From positions 62,001 through 126,000 of the forward strand of contig NZ_BDDE01000023.1 of the NCBI RefSeq assembly GCF_008327685.1: a stretch of DNA of 64,000 nt, given 5' to 3'. Below, piece after piece: positions 1 through 8,184 of this stretch. The notes below the pieces were generated by a model, which had not been told where the DNA came from, ran no database searches, and was given only the letters and a program-made list of their open reading frames with translations. This DNA is from Actinomadura sp. K4S16 (lineage in GTDB: Bacteria; Actinomycetota; Actinomycetes; Streptosporangiales; Streptosporangiaceae). Numbering within the stretch: the stretch's first letter is position 1; every line of letters starts with the position of its first letter. Made by a program: the position numbers and the translations under genes.

Positions 1-1712
1 ATGCCGGCCTTGACGGCCTTCTTCGCCTGGTCCTTCATGATGTGCGGCGGGATCGGGGCGATCTCGTTGTCCACCACGAACTCCAGGACCACCGGGCCGT
101 CGCTCGCGAGAGCCTCCTGCCAGGCCTCGGTGACCTTCTTCGGATCGTCGCAGTAGATGCCCTTGAGCCCCGCCAGTTCGGCGAACTTGGCGTAGGGGAA
201 GTCGGGGATGCTCTGCGAGCCCTCGTACTTGGGGTCGCCGCCCATGGCGCGCTGCTCCCAGGTCACCTGGTTGAGGTCCTGGTTGTTGAAGATGGCGAAG
301 ATCAGCGGCGCCGCACCGGCCATCCGGTCGGCGTACCGCTTCACGGTGATCATCTCGTTCATGCCGTTCATCTGGAACGCCCCGTCCCCGACGAACGCGA
401 TCACCGGGCGGTCGGGGTAGGCGAACCGCGCCGCGATCGCGTACGGGACGCCGGGCCCCATCGTGGCCAGGGTCCCCGACAGGGAGGCCTTCATGCCGTC
501 CCGGAGCTTGATGTGCCGGGCCCACCAGTTGGTGCCCGAGCCGGAGTCGGCGGTGAGGATGACGTCGTCGGGCAGGAGCGGGGACAGCTCGTGCGCGACG
601 GCCTGCGGGTTGATCTTGCCGTCGAAGCTCTGGCCCGCCCGCTTCTCCATGACCGTGTTCCAGGCGCGGACGTTCTCCTCGATCTCCTCCCGCCAGGAGC
701 GGTCCTCCTTGCGCCGCAGCAGCGGGATCAGCTCCCGGAGCGTCTCCTTGGCGTCCCCGACGACGTGCGCGTCCATCGGGTGGCGGATGCCGATCATGCG
801 GCCGTCGATGTCGATCTCCACGCCCTTGCAGCTGCCCTCGTCCGGCAGCCACTCGGCGTACGGGAAGCTCGTGCCGATCATGAACAGCGTGTCGCAGTTC
901 ATCATCATCTCGTCGCTGGCCTTGGAGCCGAGCAGGCCGATCGGGCCGGTGACGAACGGCAGGTCGTCCGGGACGACCTCGCGGCCGAGCAGCGCCTTGG
1001 CGATGCCGGCGCCGAGCAGCTCGGCCGTCTCGATCACCTCGGCCTCGGCGTTCGCGGCGCCCTGGCCGATGAGCATCGCGACCTTGGTCCCCTCGTTGAG
1101 GATGTCGGCCGCCTTGCGCAGCTCCTCCGGGTCCGGCAGCACCCGCGGCCGGCTCCACCCCACGCTGGAGTAGACCGAGCCGTGCTCCTTGGGAGGCGAG
1201 GGCACCGCGTCGGACTCCTGGACGTCCTCGGGAATGATGATCGTCGCGACGCCGCGGGTGGTCAGGGCCGTCTTGAACGCCCGGTCGATGACGTGCCGCA
1301 TCTGGCCGGGGTGCATGACGATCTGGCAGTACTCCGAGACGTCGGAGAACAGGTTCTCGAGGTTGACCTCCTGCTGGTAGTGCGTGCCCTGCGCCAGGCG
1401 CTTCTGCTGCCCGACGATCGCGACGACCGGCTGGTGGTCCAGCTTCGCGTCGTACAGGCCGTTCAGCAGGTGGATGGCGCCCGGCCCGGACGTCGCCGCG
1501 CACACGCCGACCTCGCCGGTGAACTTCGCGTGGCCGCAGGCCATGAAAGCGGCCATCTCCTCGTGCCGCGTCTGGATGAACTCCGGCTTGCCCTCCGCGC
1601 GGTCGAACGCGCCGAGCATCCCGTTGATCCCGTCGCCCGGGTATCCGTAGACGCGCTCCACGCCCCACTCGGTCAGCCGCTGGAGCACGTAGTCGGCCAC
1701 TTGCTGAGCCAT
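1..1712 (-). CDS. Thiamine-pyrophosphate-dependent pyruvate oxidase-like enzyme, C-terminus cut by window edge
   Basis: This is a ThDP enzyme of the acetolactate synthase / pyruvate oxidase superfamily, closest in appearance to actinobacterial PoxB-type pyruvate:quinone oxidoreductases, which convert pyruvate to acetate and CO2 and feed electrons to quinone. About 570 residues are visible. The N-terminal Pyr domain carries the ThDP-activating glutamate in the motif QTRHEEMAAFMA. The C-terminal PP domain has the ThDP/Mg motif beginning GDGAFQMNGMNE and ending in NN about 25 residues later. The ATG at 1712 was chosen because GAAGGAG stands 6 bases upstream and the start MAQQVADYVL fits the family. 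The stop codon lies left of the window. The substrate is inferred: related decarboxylases and oxidases share these motifs, and the diagnostic C-terminus is missing. Confidence 0.85.
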   Translation of the reverse strand, partial: MAQQVADYVLQRLTEWGVERVYGYPGDGINGMLGAFDRAEGKPEFIQTRHEEMAAFMACGHAKFTGEVGVCAATSGPGAIHLLNGLYDAKLDHQPVVAIVGQQKRLAQGTHYQQEVNLENLFSDVSEYCQIVMHPGQMRHVIDRAFKTALTTRGVATIIIPEDVQESDAVPSPPKEHGSVYSSVGWSRPRVLPDPEELRKAADILNEGTKVAMLIGQGAANAEAEVIETAELLGAGIAKALLGREVVPDDLPFVTGPIGLLGSKASDEMMMNCDTLFMIGTSFPYAEWLPDEGSCKGVEIDIDGRMIGIRHPMDAHVVGDAKETLRELIPLLRRKEDRSWREEIEENVRAWNTVMEKRAGQSFDGKINPQAVAHELSPLLPDDVILTADSGSGTNWWARHIKLRDGMKASLSGTLATMGPGVPYAIAARFAYPDRPVIAFVGDGAFQMNGMNEMITVKRYADRMAGAAPLIFAIFNNQDLNQVTWEQRAMGGDPKYEGSQSIPDFPYAKFAELAGLKGIYCDDPKKVTEAWQEALASDGPVVLEFVVDNEIAPIPPHIMKDQAKKAVKAG

Positions 1713-1740
1713 CGCTGTCTCCTTCGTCGTCACTGGTCCG

Positions 1741-2766
1741 TCATCGCCGCAGCAGCCTGGCCGCGCCCGCGGCGGCCCCCGCCGCGGCCCCGGCCGTCGC
1801 GGCCCCGACCAGGTACTTGTGCCGCCCCGCCCACACCTGCGGGCTCCTGGCGTGCGCCTGCTCGTCGAACCGCCCGTGGCTGCCGTGGTCGTGGTCGCCC
1901 GCCGCGTCCGCGGGCTCCCACAGGTTCGCCGGCTGGTCCGGCCTCGTCCGCTTATCGGTCTGCTGGGACTTGAAGCCCGTCCGGGCCAGGTAGCGGTCCA
2001 GCAGCCCCGTCGCGAACTTGTCGGCCAGGATCGTGCCGACCGTGCTGCCCCCGACCCAGTACTCCCGGCGGCGCGGGTGCTCGGCGGCGTGGACGAGCGC
2101 GTCCGCCGCGATCTCCGGCTGGTAGATGGGCGGGACGGGCTGCGGGCGGCGCGGCAGCCGGTTCAGCACCCAGTCGAACTGCGGGGTGTTGACCGCCGGC
2201 ATCTGCACCATCGTCACCTTCACGCCGCTGCGCTCGTGCATCAGCTCCGCCCGCAGCGAGTCGTGCAGCCCCTGCACGGCGTGCTTGGAGCCGCAGTACG
2301 CGCTCTGCAGGGGGATGCCGCGGTAGGCCAGCGCCGACCCGCACTGGACGATCACGCCGCGGTCGCGCGGCATCATCCGCTTGAGCGCGGCCCTCGTGCC
2401 GTTGACGTAGCCGAGGTAGGTGACCTCGGTGGTGCGCTTGAACTCCTCGGGCTCGATCTCCCAGAACGGCGCGAACACCGAGGAGAACGCCACGTTGACC
2501 CACACGTCGATCGGCCCGAGCTCCCTCTCGGCCGCCTCCGCCGCCGCGTCCACCGCGCCGGCGTCGGCCACGTCCACGCTGATCGGCATCGCGCGCCCGC
2601 CGGCGGACTCGACGTCCGCCGCGGCCCCGCGCAGCCCCTCCTCCCCGCGGGCCAGGAGGGCCACCCGCGCCCCGCGGCGCGCGAACGCCACCGCGGTGGC
2701 GCGTCCGATGCCGCCGGAGGCTCCCGTAACCACGACGACCGTTCCCTTATCGATCTTGTGCTTCAT
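1741..2766 (-). CDS. SDR family oxidoreductase with Ala-rich C-terminal tail
   Basis: This 341-residue classical short-chain dehydrogenase/reductase uses NAD(P)H to reduce or oxidise an unknown carbonyl or alcohol. The Rossmann motif TGASGGIG is near residue 14, and the catalytic tyrosine and lysine are in SAYCGSKHA. The usual NNAG motif is altered to VNVAFSS. The catalytic domain ends near residue 260. Beyond it lies a hydrophilic linker and an unusual alanine- and glycine-rich hydrophobic tail ending in LLRR, which could associate with the membrane. It reads away from the phosphatase gene at 2922 and toward the same end as the pyruvate oxidase-like gene, 28 bases from that gene's start, so the two may be cotranscribed. 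The ATG at 2766 follows a GGGGATG-like ribosome site. Confidence 0.88.
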   Translation of the reverse strand: MKHKIDKGTVVVVTGASGGIGRATAVAFARRGARVALLARGEEGLRGAAADVESAGGRAMPISVDVADAGAVDAAAEAAERELGPIDVWVNVAFSSVFAPFWEIEPEEFKRTTEVTYLGYVNGTRAALKRMMPRDRGVIVQCGSALAYRGIPLQSAYCGSKHAVQGLHDSLRAELMHERSGVKVTMVQMPAVNTPQFDWVLNRLPRRPQPVPPIYQPEIAADALVHAAEHPRRREYWVGGSTVGTILADKFATGLLDRYLARTGFKSQQTDKRTRPDQPANLWEPADAAGDHDHGSHGRFDEQAHARSPQVWAGRHKYLVGAATAGAAAGAAAGAARLLRR

Positions 2767-2921
2767 GTTTCATCCCCATGAGGGCGGCGCTGGATCCGGC
2801 ACAGTGACCCACTGCCCGAGCCGAGGGCTCTGTAACAACGGCCCCGCCGGGGCCCGCCGGCCCTCGGATACGGTCGTGATGAGGTGCGCACTCGCGCCCC
2901 CGCCGTCGCCGAAGGAGAAGA

Positions 2922-3749
2922 ATGAGCGCCGATGTCCCCGCCTCGCGGGAGCTCGCCGGGATCGCCGAACTCGCCGCCCGCGCCACCGGGGACCGCCTGC
3001 GGACGGCGTTCCGCTCGCGCCCCGAGGTCGACCTCAAGCGCGACATCCACGACCCGGTCACCGTCCACGACCGGGCGGCGGAGGAGACGATCCGCGAGGT
3101 GCTGGCCGAGCACACCCCCGGCAGCGCCGTCGTCGGCGAGGAGGGCGGCGTGGGCGGCGGGGACGGCGACCTGCGCTGGTTCGTCGACCCGATCGACGGG
3201 ACGGCCAACTTCGCCGTCGGCCTGCCGTTCTTCTGCGTGTCCATCGGCGCCGCCATCGGCGACGAGCTGGTGGCGGGCGTGGTGTACGACCCGGTCCGCG
3301 AGGACATGTTCACCGCCTCGCTCGACGGCGCCACCTGCAACGGCGAGCCGATCCGCAGCCGCGGCGCGACCCGGGACGAGACCGCCGTCGTCGCCACGTC
3401 CTACCCGAGCGCCTACGACCTGAGCCTCGGGCGCGAGGAGGCGCTGCGTCGCTACGGCCGGATGGTGGACGCGTTCGCCACCGTCCGCCGCCCGGGCAGC
3501 GCCGCCCTCACCCTCGCGCACGTCGCCGCCGGATGGGTCGACGCGGCCTACGACTCGTCCATCAACGCCTGGGACATCGCCGCCGGGCTGCTGCTGGTCA
3601 GGCAGGCGGGCGGGACGTACGTGCCGCTCCGCGGCGAGCCCGGCGGGCACGACTGGGAGGCCCCCGGGTACCTGGCGTGCGTGGGCGGCTTCGACCTGGC
3701 CGGCTCCGTCATCGCCGAGGTCGCGGACTACAAGCCCGCCGGGTCCTGA
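2922..3749 (+). CDS. Inositol monophosphatase family protein (possibly histidinol-phosphatase)
   Basis: This 275-residue Mg-dependent phosphomonoesterase belongs to the inositol monophosphatase superfamily. Both family signatures are present: WFVDPIDGTANF (metal-binding DPIDGT) around residue 85, and the C-terminal metal aspartate in WDIAAGLLLVRQAGG. EEGG near residue 73 supplies another metal ligand. Members dephosphorylate myo-inositol-1-phosphate, histidinol phosphate or related substrates, and the sequence alone does not separate them. The ATG at 2922 is supported by GAAGGAGAAG directly upstream. It is a single gene, divergent from the SDR gene, followed by a GC-rich hairpin at 3759-3785. 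Confidence 0.88.
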   Translation: MSADVPASRELAGIAELAARATGDRLRTAFRSRPEVDLKRDIHDPVTVHDRAAEETIREVLAEHTPGSAVVGEEGGVGGGDGDLRWFVDPIDGTANFAVGLPFFCVSIGAAIGDELVAGVVYDPVREDMFTASLDGATCNGEPIRSRGATRDETAVVATSYPSAYDLSLGREEALRRYGRMVDAFATVRRPGSAALTLAHVAAGWVDAAYDSSINAWDIAAGLLLVRQAGGTYVPLRGEPGGHDWEAPGYLACVGGFDLAGSVIAEVADYKPAGS

Positions 3750-3758
3750 GCAGTGGCC

Positions 3759-3785
3759 GCGGGGCGCGCCTGCGGGCCGCCCCGC
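3759..3785 (+). terminator. Candidate GC hairpin terminator after the phosphatase gene
   Basis: An 8-bp perfect stem (GCGGGGCG at 3759-3766, CGCCCCGC at 3778-3785) with an 11-base loop begins 10 bases after the stop codon at 3749. There is no T-tract, as is common for actinobacterial terminators. Confidence 0.4.
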
Positions 3786-3912
3786 GCCGCGTTGACAGGC
3801 GTTCGTGATCTTGAGCAGACTCGGCCTGGCCGGTGGCGCGAACCCGGCGCCGCGCGTTTCGCGGACAGGGACGGTGAACCATGATCGATGCGCTGGTGCG
3901 GCGGGTGGCGCG

Positions 3913-4818
3913 ATGACGCCCGGCACGGGCTCCGCGCCGGGAGAACGCGCCGCGCGGATCGCGGGGCTGGCCGAGGTGCGGGCGGTGCGTCCGGAGTCGA
4001 TCGCCGAGGCGGCGGAGCGCCGGGTCAGGCGCAGGACGCTGCTGGGGGAGTCGGGGCGGCTGATGCTGCTGGCGGCTGATCATCCGGCGCGTGGCGCCCT
4101 GGCGGCGGGTGGTGATGCGCTGGCGATGGCCGATCGGGGTGAGCTGCTGGATCGGTTGTGCGTGGCGTTGGAGCGGCCGGGTGTGGACGGTGTGCTGGGC
4201 ACGGCGGATGTGATCGAGGATCTGCTGCTGCTGGGCGTGCTGGAGGGCAAGGTCGTGGTCGGTTCGATGAACCGGGGCGGGCTGGCGGGGGCGTCGTTTG
4301 AGATCGACGACCGTTTCACGGCCTACAGTGCGGCTGCGATCGCGGCGTCGGGGTTGGACGGCGGGAAGATGCTGCTGCGGGTGGACGATGAGGACCCGGC
4401 GACTGTTCGCACGTTGGAGGCGTGTGCTCGGGCGGTGTCGGAGTTGGCCGGGCGCGGGTTGATGGCGATGGTGGAGCCGTTCATCTCGCGTCGGGTGGAC
4501 GGCCGGGTCCGCAACGACCTGTCGCCGGAGGCGATGACGCGTGCGGTCGCGATCGCGTCGGGGTTGGGGACGACGTCGGCGTACACGTGGCTGAAGGTGC
4601 CGGTGGTGGCGGACATGGAGCGGGTGATGGCGGCGTCGACGCGTCCTGCGCTGCTGCTGGGCGGGGAGGTGGCCGCCGATCCCGTCGCGGCGCGGGAGGG
4701 GTGGCGGCGTGCGCTGCGGCTTCCCACGGTCCGGGGCCTGGTGGTCGGCCGGTCCCTGCTGTATCCGCCGGACGGCGACGTCGCCGCGGCCGTGGACGCC
4801 GCAGTGGAACTCCTCTGA
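3913..4818 (+). CDS. Cgl0159-type (beta/alpha)8-fold protein, DeoC/LacD aldolase-like
   Basis: This 301-residue TIM-barrel protein resembles the Cgl0159 family of Actinobacteria, which is related to class I aldolases of the DeoC/LacD type and is often encoded near inositol catabolism genes. Recognisable segments are LMLLAADHPARG near the N-terminus, VVGSMNRGGLAG, a barrel strand MAMVEPF, the putative Schiff-base lysine in TWLKVPVV, and a phosphate-binding GLVVGRSLLYP near the C-terminus. No other inositol catabolism gene is next to it here. The ATG at 3913 was preferred to upstream in-frame starts because it follows a family-like beginning. It overlaps (ATGA) the stop of an 11-codon reading frame starting at 3881. 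The substrate is unknown. Confidence 0.75.
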   Translation: MTPGTGSAPGERAARIAGLAEVRAVRPESIAEAAERRVRRRTLLGESGRLMLLAADHPARGALAAGGDALAMADRGELLDRLCVALERPGVDGVLGTADVIEDLLLLGVLEGKVVVGSMNRGGLAGASFEIDDRFTAYSAAAIAASGLDGGKMLLRVDDEDPATVRTLEACARAVSELAGRGLMAMVEPFISRRVDGRVRNDLSPEAMTRAVAIASGLGTTSAYTWLKVPVVADMERVMAASTRPALLLGGEVAADPVAAREGWRRALRLPTVRGLVVGRSLLYPPDGDVAAAVDAAVELL

Positions 4819-4900
4819 GACCACGCACCGCGCGCGTTCCGGCACTCCCGATGAGATCGGACCAACGTTGGCCTGGGGTTTTCCCTCCCGGCCGGTGATC

Positions 4901-4922
4901 GTTCACTGCCGGTTCAGGGGCG
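4901..4922 (+). promoter_or_regulatory. Candidate PHO box (two 11-bp direct repeats) before the PhoX-like gene
   Basis: Two adjacent 11-base units share the GTTCA core: GTTCACTGCCG (4901-4911) and GTTCAGGGGCG (4912-4922). Streptomyces PhoP binds 11-bp direct-repeat units with a GTTCACC-like start. The site lies 43 bases before the start of a predicted secreted phosphatase, the expected target of phosphate limitation. Match to the last positions of the consensus is imperfect. Confidence 0.5.
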
Positions 4923-4965
4923 GCGACCAGGCTCCCGCGTGATCCCCTCTCACAAAGGAGTGCCC

Positions 4966-6282
4966 ATGTCCGTGACCCGTCGCGGAGTCGTCAAGGGCGG
5001 CGCGGCCGGCGCGCTGTCCATCGCCCTCGCCGGAAGCCTGGACGGAATCTTCCAGACCTCCGCGGGAGCCGAAACGGGAGAGGCCTACGGCTACGGCCCG
5101 CTGGTCCCCGACCCCAAGGGCGTCCTGGACCTGCCCAAGGGCTTCTCCTACAAGACGTTCTCGGTCGAAGGCGAACCCATCTCCGAGGGCGTCGTCGTCC
5201 CCGGCCACCACGACGGGATGGCCACCTTCCCCGGCGGCCGCCACGGCCGCACCCGCCTGCTGCGCAACCACGAGCAGAGCAACAACGGCACCCGCGCCGT
5301 GGGACGCCCCGAGTGGACCTACGACCCCGCGGCCAACGGCGGCACCACCACGCTGGAGGTCGACAGCAAGGGCGACCTGCTGTCGCAGTACGTCAGCCTC
5401 GCCGGGACCGCCACCAACTGCGCGGGCGGGCGGACCCCCTGGGGGACGTGGCTGACCTGCGAGGAGACCGAAGGGTTCACGGGCCAGACCAAGACCCACG
5501 GCTGGGTGTTCGAGGTCGACCCGACCGGCCGCAGGACCGAGCCCGTCCCGCTCACCGGGCTCGGCCGGTTCGCCCACGAGGCCGTCGCCGTCGACCCGCA
5601 CACGCTCACCGCGTACCTGACCGAAGACGCGTCCAAGCCGTTCGGGCTCTTCTACCGCTTCAGGCCCCGCGCCCACCGCGGCGGCTACCACGCCTACATG
5701 GCGGGCGGGAAGCTGGAGGCGCTGAACGTCCCCGGCGTCCCGGACCTGTCGGCCGTCCAGGAGCCCGGGTCGCGGTTCCGGGCCGAATGGCTGGAGGTCC
5801 CGGACCCGTCGGCGAAGCAGACCTCGATCCGCAAGCAGTTCGACACGATCACGCGGAGCCAGAAGATCGAAGGCGCCTGGTGGGGCCACGGCAAGGCGTA
5901 CTTCGTGTGCAGCTTCTCCCGGAAGGCCGACGGCGGCGCCGCCGACCACGCCGGGCAGGTCTGGACCTACGACCCGCACCGCGGCGAGGTCGAGCTCCAG
6001 CTCGTCTTCAAGCCGGGCGGACGCTTCGACGGCCCCGACAACATCACCGTCTCCCCCTACGGCGGCGGCGTGATCCTGGCCGAGGACGGCGACGGCGAGC
6101 AGTACCTCATCGGGACCACCCGCCGGAACGAGCCGTTCGCGATGGCCCGCAACGCCCTCAACGACAGCGAGCTCACCGGCGTCACGTTCTCCCCGGACGG
6201 GCGGATCCTGTTCGCCAACCGCCAGTCCGGACCGGGCGCGACGTTCGCGATCACCGGGCCCTGGCACCGCCTGCGCGGCTGA
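4966..6282 (+). CDS. Tat-exported PhoX-like (DUF839) alkaline phosphatase
   Basis: This 438-residue secreted protein of the PhoX/DUF839 family comprises Ca/Fe-dependent beta-propeller phosphatases that release phosphate from organic esters outside the membrane. The N-terminus has a twin-arginine signal, SVTRRGVVKGG followed by the hydrophobic stretch ALSIALAG and a cleavage region near TSAGA. Family motifs include RLLRNHEQS, GTATNCAGGRTPWGTWLTCEE, GRFAHEAV and FDGPDNITVSP. The ATG at 4966 was chosen because AAAGGAG lies 6 bases upstream and the Tat signal begins immediately after it; a start at 4939 would add a prefix without function. A candidate PHO box lies 43 bases upstream. It ends 30 bases before the convergent small gene at 6313. 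Confidence 0.87.
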   Translation: MSVTRRGVVKGGAAGALSIALAGSLDGIFQTSAGAETGEAYGYGPLVPDPKGVLDLPKGFSYKTFSVEGEPISEGVVVPGHHDGMATFPGGRHGRTRLLRNHEQSNNGTRAVGRPEWTYDPAANGGTTTLEVDSKGDLLSQYVSLAGTATNCAGGRTPWGTWLTCEETEGFTGQTKTHGWVFEVDPTGRRTEPVPLTGLGRFAHEAVAVDPHTLTAYLTEDASKPFGLFYRFRPRAHRGGYHAYMAGGKLEALNVPGVPDLSAVQEPGSRFRAEWLEVPDPSAKQTSIRKQFDTITRSQKIEGAWWGHGKAYFVCSFSRKADGGAADHAGQVWTYDPHRGEVELQLVFKPGGRFDGPDNITVSPYGGGVILAEDGDGEQYLIGTTRRNEPFAMARNALNDSELTGVTFSPDGRILFANRQSGPGATFAITGPWHRLRG

Positions 6283-6312
6283 CGCCGGACCCGGCGGACC
6301 CTGCCCCGCCGA

Positions 6313-6630
6313 TCAAGCGAGGCCGCGGCGGGCGACGGACGGGGGGCGGGTGCCCCGGATGGAGGCCACCATGTCGAGCACCTGGCGCGTCCCGTCCGCC
6401 TGGGACTCCGGCACGCGGAACCAGGTCGCGCCCAGCCACGCGTAGACCGACGCCGCGGCCAGCAGGCCCGCGTCGGGCTCGCGGGCGTCCGTCTCCAGCG
6501 TGACCAGCACGGCGTCCCCGGACGCGACGAGCCGCTCCACGCGGCTCGCCGGGGGCGCCGTGCCCGCGTCCACGACACCGCCCGGAACCGGCGCGTCCGG
6601 TGGAAGGACCTTGCGCTCTTGCAACCCCAT
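6313..6630 (-). CDS. Small hypothetical protein, weakly like a dihydropteroate synthase C-terminus
   Basis: This 105-residue protein has no confident family. The segment LAAASVYAWLGATWFRVPE, followed by a helix ending VLDMVASIRG, resembles the last strand and helices of dihydropteroate synthase-like TIM barrels, where alanine-rich helices precede GA-x-x-x-RVH. Genomic position supports this weak resemblance: in mycobacteria folP2 lies near the same DivIVA-like, tag and DUF3117 genes. If related, it is only the C-terminal third of such an enzyme and lacks the pterin and pABA sites. The ATG at 6630 was chosen because upstream sequence is threonine- and proline-rich frame-shadow. It is divergent from the gene at 6698. 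Confidence 0.5.
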   Translation of the reverse strand: MGLQERKVLPPDAPVPGGVVDAGTAPPASRVERLVASGDAVLVTLETDAREPDAGLLAAASVYAWLGATWFRVPESQADGTRQVLDMVASIRGTRPPSVARRGLA

Positions 6631-6697
6631 GCCGCCAAGCGTGGCACGATCGGGGACGGGGAGTCGTCCTCCAGATGGGGTGCCGTCAGATCGGAGC

Positions 6698-7129
6698 GTG
6701 ATCGTGGTCGTGGTTCTCGTCCTGGCCGGCGTGGCCGTGCTGGGCGCCGTCGTCGTCCTCGCCATGGGCCGGGGCGGCGAGCTGGCCGAGGCCCATCCCG
6801 ACTATCCGCCGGTCAGCGTGGACGCCGAGGGGCGCCCCGTCATCGGATGGGACGTCTCCCACGTCCGGTTCCCCAGGACCATCTGGGGGTACCAGACGCA
6901 CGTGACGGACGACGCTGTCCACCGCCTTTCCGAGGCCCTGCACGAGCGCGACGCCCGCGTGGCCGACCTGGAGCGGCAGCTCCGCGACCTCCGCAAGCGC
7001 CTCGGCGACGCGGAACCGTCCCGCCCGGTCGGCGCCCTGCACGGGATCGACGAGCCCGGCGCCCGGGTGCCGCTGCGCAAGGAGCCCGTCGAGCCGGACG
7101 GCGCCCCGAAGGAGGAGGAGCACTCGTGA
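6698..7129 (+). CDS. Membrane-anchored DivIVA-like coiled-coil protein
   Basis: This protein of about 143 residues starts with a hydrophobic helix (VIVVVVLVLAGVAVLGAVVV) followed by a cytoplasmic part with a predicted coiled coil around LHERDARVADLERQLRDLRK. It looks like the actinobacterial Rv1209-type protein annotated as DivIVA-domain containing and found next to tag in mycobacteria. A role at the membrane or in cell-pole organisation is inference. The GTG at 6698 removes a non-conserved Ser/Pro-rich prefix and leaves the membrane helix at the very N-terminus; GGAG lies just upstream. It overlaps the next gene by GTGA at 7126-7129, so the two are translationally coupled. Confidence 0.72.
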   Translation: MIVVVVLVLAGVAVLGAVVVLAMGRGGELAEAHPDYPPVSVDAEGRPVIGWDVSHVRFPRTIWGYQTHVTDDAVHRLSEALHERDARVADLERQLRDLRKRLGDAEPSRPVGALHGIDEPGARVPLRKEPVEPDGAPKEEEHS

Positions 7130-7554
7130 GCGCGGTCGCCGTCCACGCGGAGGCGGTCTCGGCGGCCCCGCCGGACCGGGTCTTCGAGGTCCTCACCGAC
7201 TGGCCGCGGCACGCCGAGTGGATGCCGTTCACCCGCGCCGAGGGCGGCGACAAGGTCGGCGACGAGCTGCGGGCCTGGACGGGCGTCGGCCCGGTCGGCT
7301 TCCTCGACACCATGGTGATCACCGACTGGCGGGCGGGTCGCCGCGTCGCCGTCCGGCACACCGGCCGCGTGGTGCGCGGCGAGGCGTACTTCAAGGTCCT
7401 CCCGGAGGGCTCCGGCAGCCGCGTCGTCTGGGCGGAGCGCGTCGACCTGCCGCTCGGCCCCCTCGGCCGCGCCGGCTGGCTGGTCGCCGGGCCGGTCGTG
7501 CGCGCGTTCATGACCCTCGGGCTGCGCCGCCTCGCCGCGCTGTCGCAGGCATGA
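7126..7554 (+). CDS. SRPBCC (START/Bet v1-like) family protein
   Basis: This 142-residue protein has the SRPBCC/polyketide-cyclase-like fold that forms a deep hydrophobic ligand pocket. The opening EAVSAAPPDRVFEVLTDWPR and HAEWMPF are typical of the first strand and helix, and the long C-terminal helix runs through RAFMTLGLRRLAAL. The ligand and function are unknown. The GTG start at 7126 overlaps the TGA of the preceding gene and has GGAGGAGGAG upstream, so translation coupling is likely. The tag gene begins 15 bases later. Confidence 0.78.
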   Translation: MSAVAVHAEAVSAAPPDRVFEVLTDWPRHAEWMPFTRAEGGDKVGDELRAWTGVGPVGFLDTMVITDWRAGRRVAVRHTGRVVRGEAYFKVLPEGSGSRVVWAERVDLPLGPLGRAGWLVAGPVVRAFMTLGLRRLAALSQA

Positions 7555-7569
7555 GGTAGAACGGGGCGC

Positions 7570-8184
7570 GTGAGCACCGCGATTCTTGGCGAGGACGGGC
7601 TGGCGCGCTGCCCGTGGGCGCTGTCGGCGCCCGACTACGTCGCCTACCACGACGACGAATGGGGCCGTCCGGTCCGCGACGACCAGGGGCTCTACGAGCG
7701 GCTGTGCCTGGAGGCGTTCCAGTCCGGCCTGTCGTGGCTGACGATCCTGCGCAAGCGCGAGGGCTTCCGCGCCGCGTTCTGCGGCTTCGACATGGAGAAG
7801 GTCGCCGCGTTCGGCCCGGACGACGTCGAGCGGCTGATGGCCGACGCCGCCATCGTCCGCAACCGCGCCAAGATCGACGCCGCGATCGGCAACGCCCGCG
7901 CGGCGCTCGACCTGCCGGGCGGCCTCGCCGCGACCGCCTGGCGCTACGCCGACCCCGACTCCCCGTCCTATGCCGACATGGCGGATGTCCCCGCCTACAC
8001 CGACGCCTCGAAGGCCCTCGCCAAGGAGCTGAAGAAGCACGGCTTCCGCTTCGTCGGCCCCACCACCGCCTACGCCCTCATGCAGGCCTGCGGCCTAGTC
8101 GACGACCACCTCAGTGCTTGCTTTGCGTCCTCGCGGTCGGAGGGCCCGGGGGCCCTCCGACCGCGAGAACGCTGCGATCGCTAG
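7570..8184 (+). CDS. tag: DNA-3-methyladenine glycosylase I
   Basis: This cytoplasmic base-excision repair enzyme removes 3-methyladenine from alkylated DNA. The zinc site of the Tag family is visible: Cys in RCPWAL and His in YVAYHDDEWG near the N-terminus, His and Cys in GLVDDHLSACF near the C-terminus. The core FQSGLSWLTILRKREGFRAAF and the GFRFVGPTTAYALMQACG segment match the family. The protein is 204 residues, but family members usually end shortly after the last zinc Cys. Here the final 18 or so residues (from ASSRSEGP) are encoded by a large inverted repeat, which suggests that a repeat element replaced the original stop. The GTG at 7570 is the start. Confidence 0.92.
   Translation: MSTAILGEDGLARCPWALSAPDYVAYHDDEWGRPVRDDQGLYERLCLEAFQSGLSWLTILRKREGFRAAFCGFDMEKVAAFGPDDVERLMADAAIVRNRAKIDAAIGNARAALDLPGGLAATAWRYADPDSPSYADMADVPAYTDASKALAKELKKHGFRFVGPTTAYALMQACGLVDDHLSACFASSRSEGPGALRPRERCDR
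8130..8167. repeat. 18-bp perfect inverted repeat overlapping the 3' end of tag
   Basis: CTCGCGGTCGGAGGGCCC at 8130-8147 is perfectly repeated in inverse at 8150-8167 with a 2-base centre. It lies inside the coding end of tag and extends the protein. It could act as a transcription terminator, or it may be one end of a dispersed palindromic repeat. Confidence 0.7.

Noticed and set aside
42..1973. 643-codon plus-strand frame across the pyruvate oxidase-like gene
   Set aside because: The translation is Arg/Val/His-rich without family motifs; the minus-strand frame carries full ThDP-enzyme motifs and a ribosome site.
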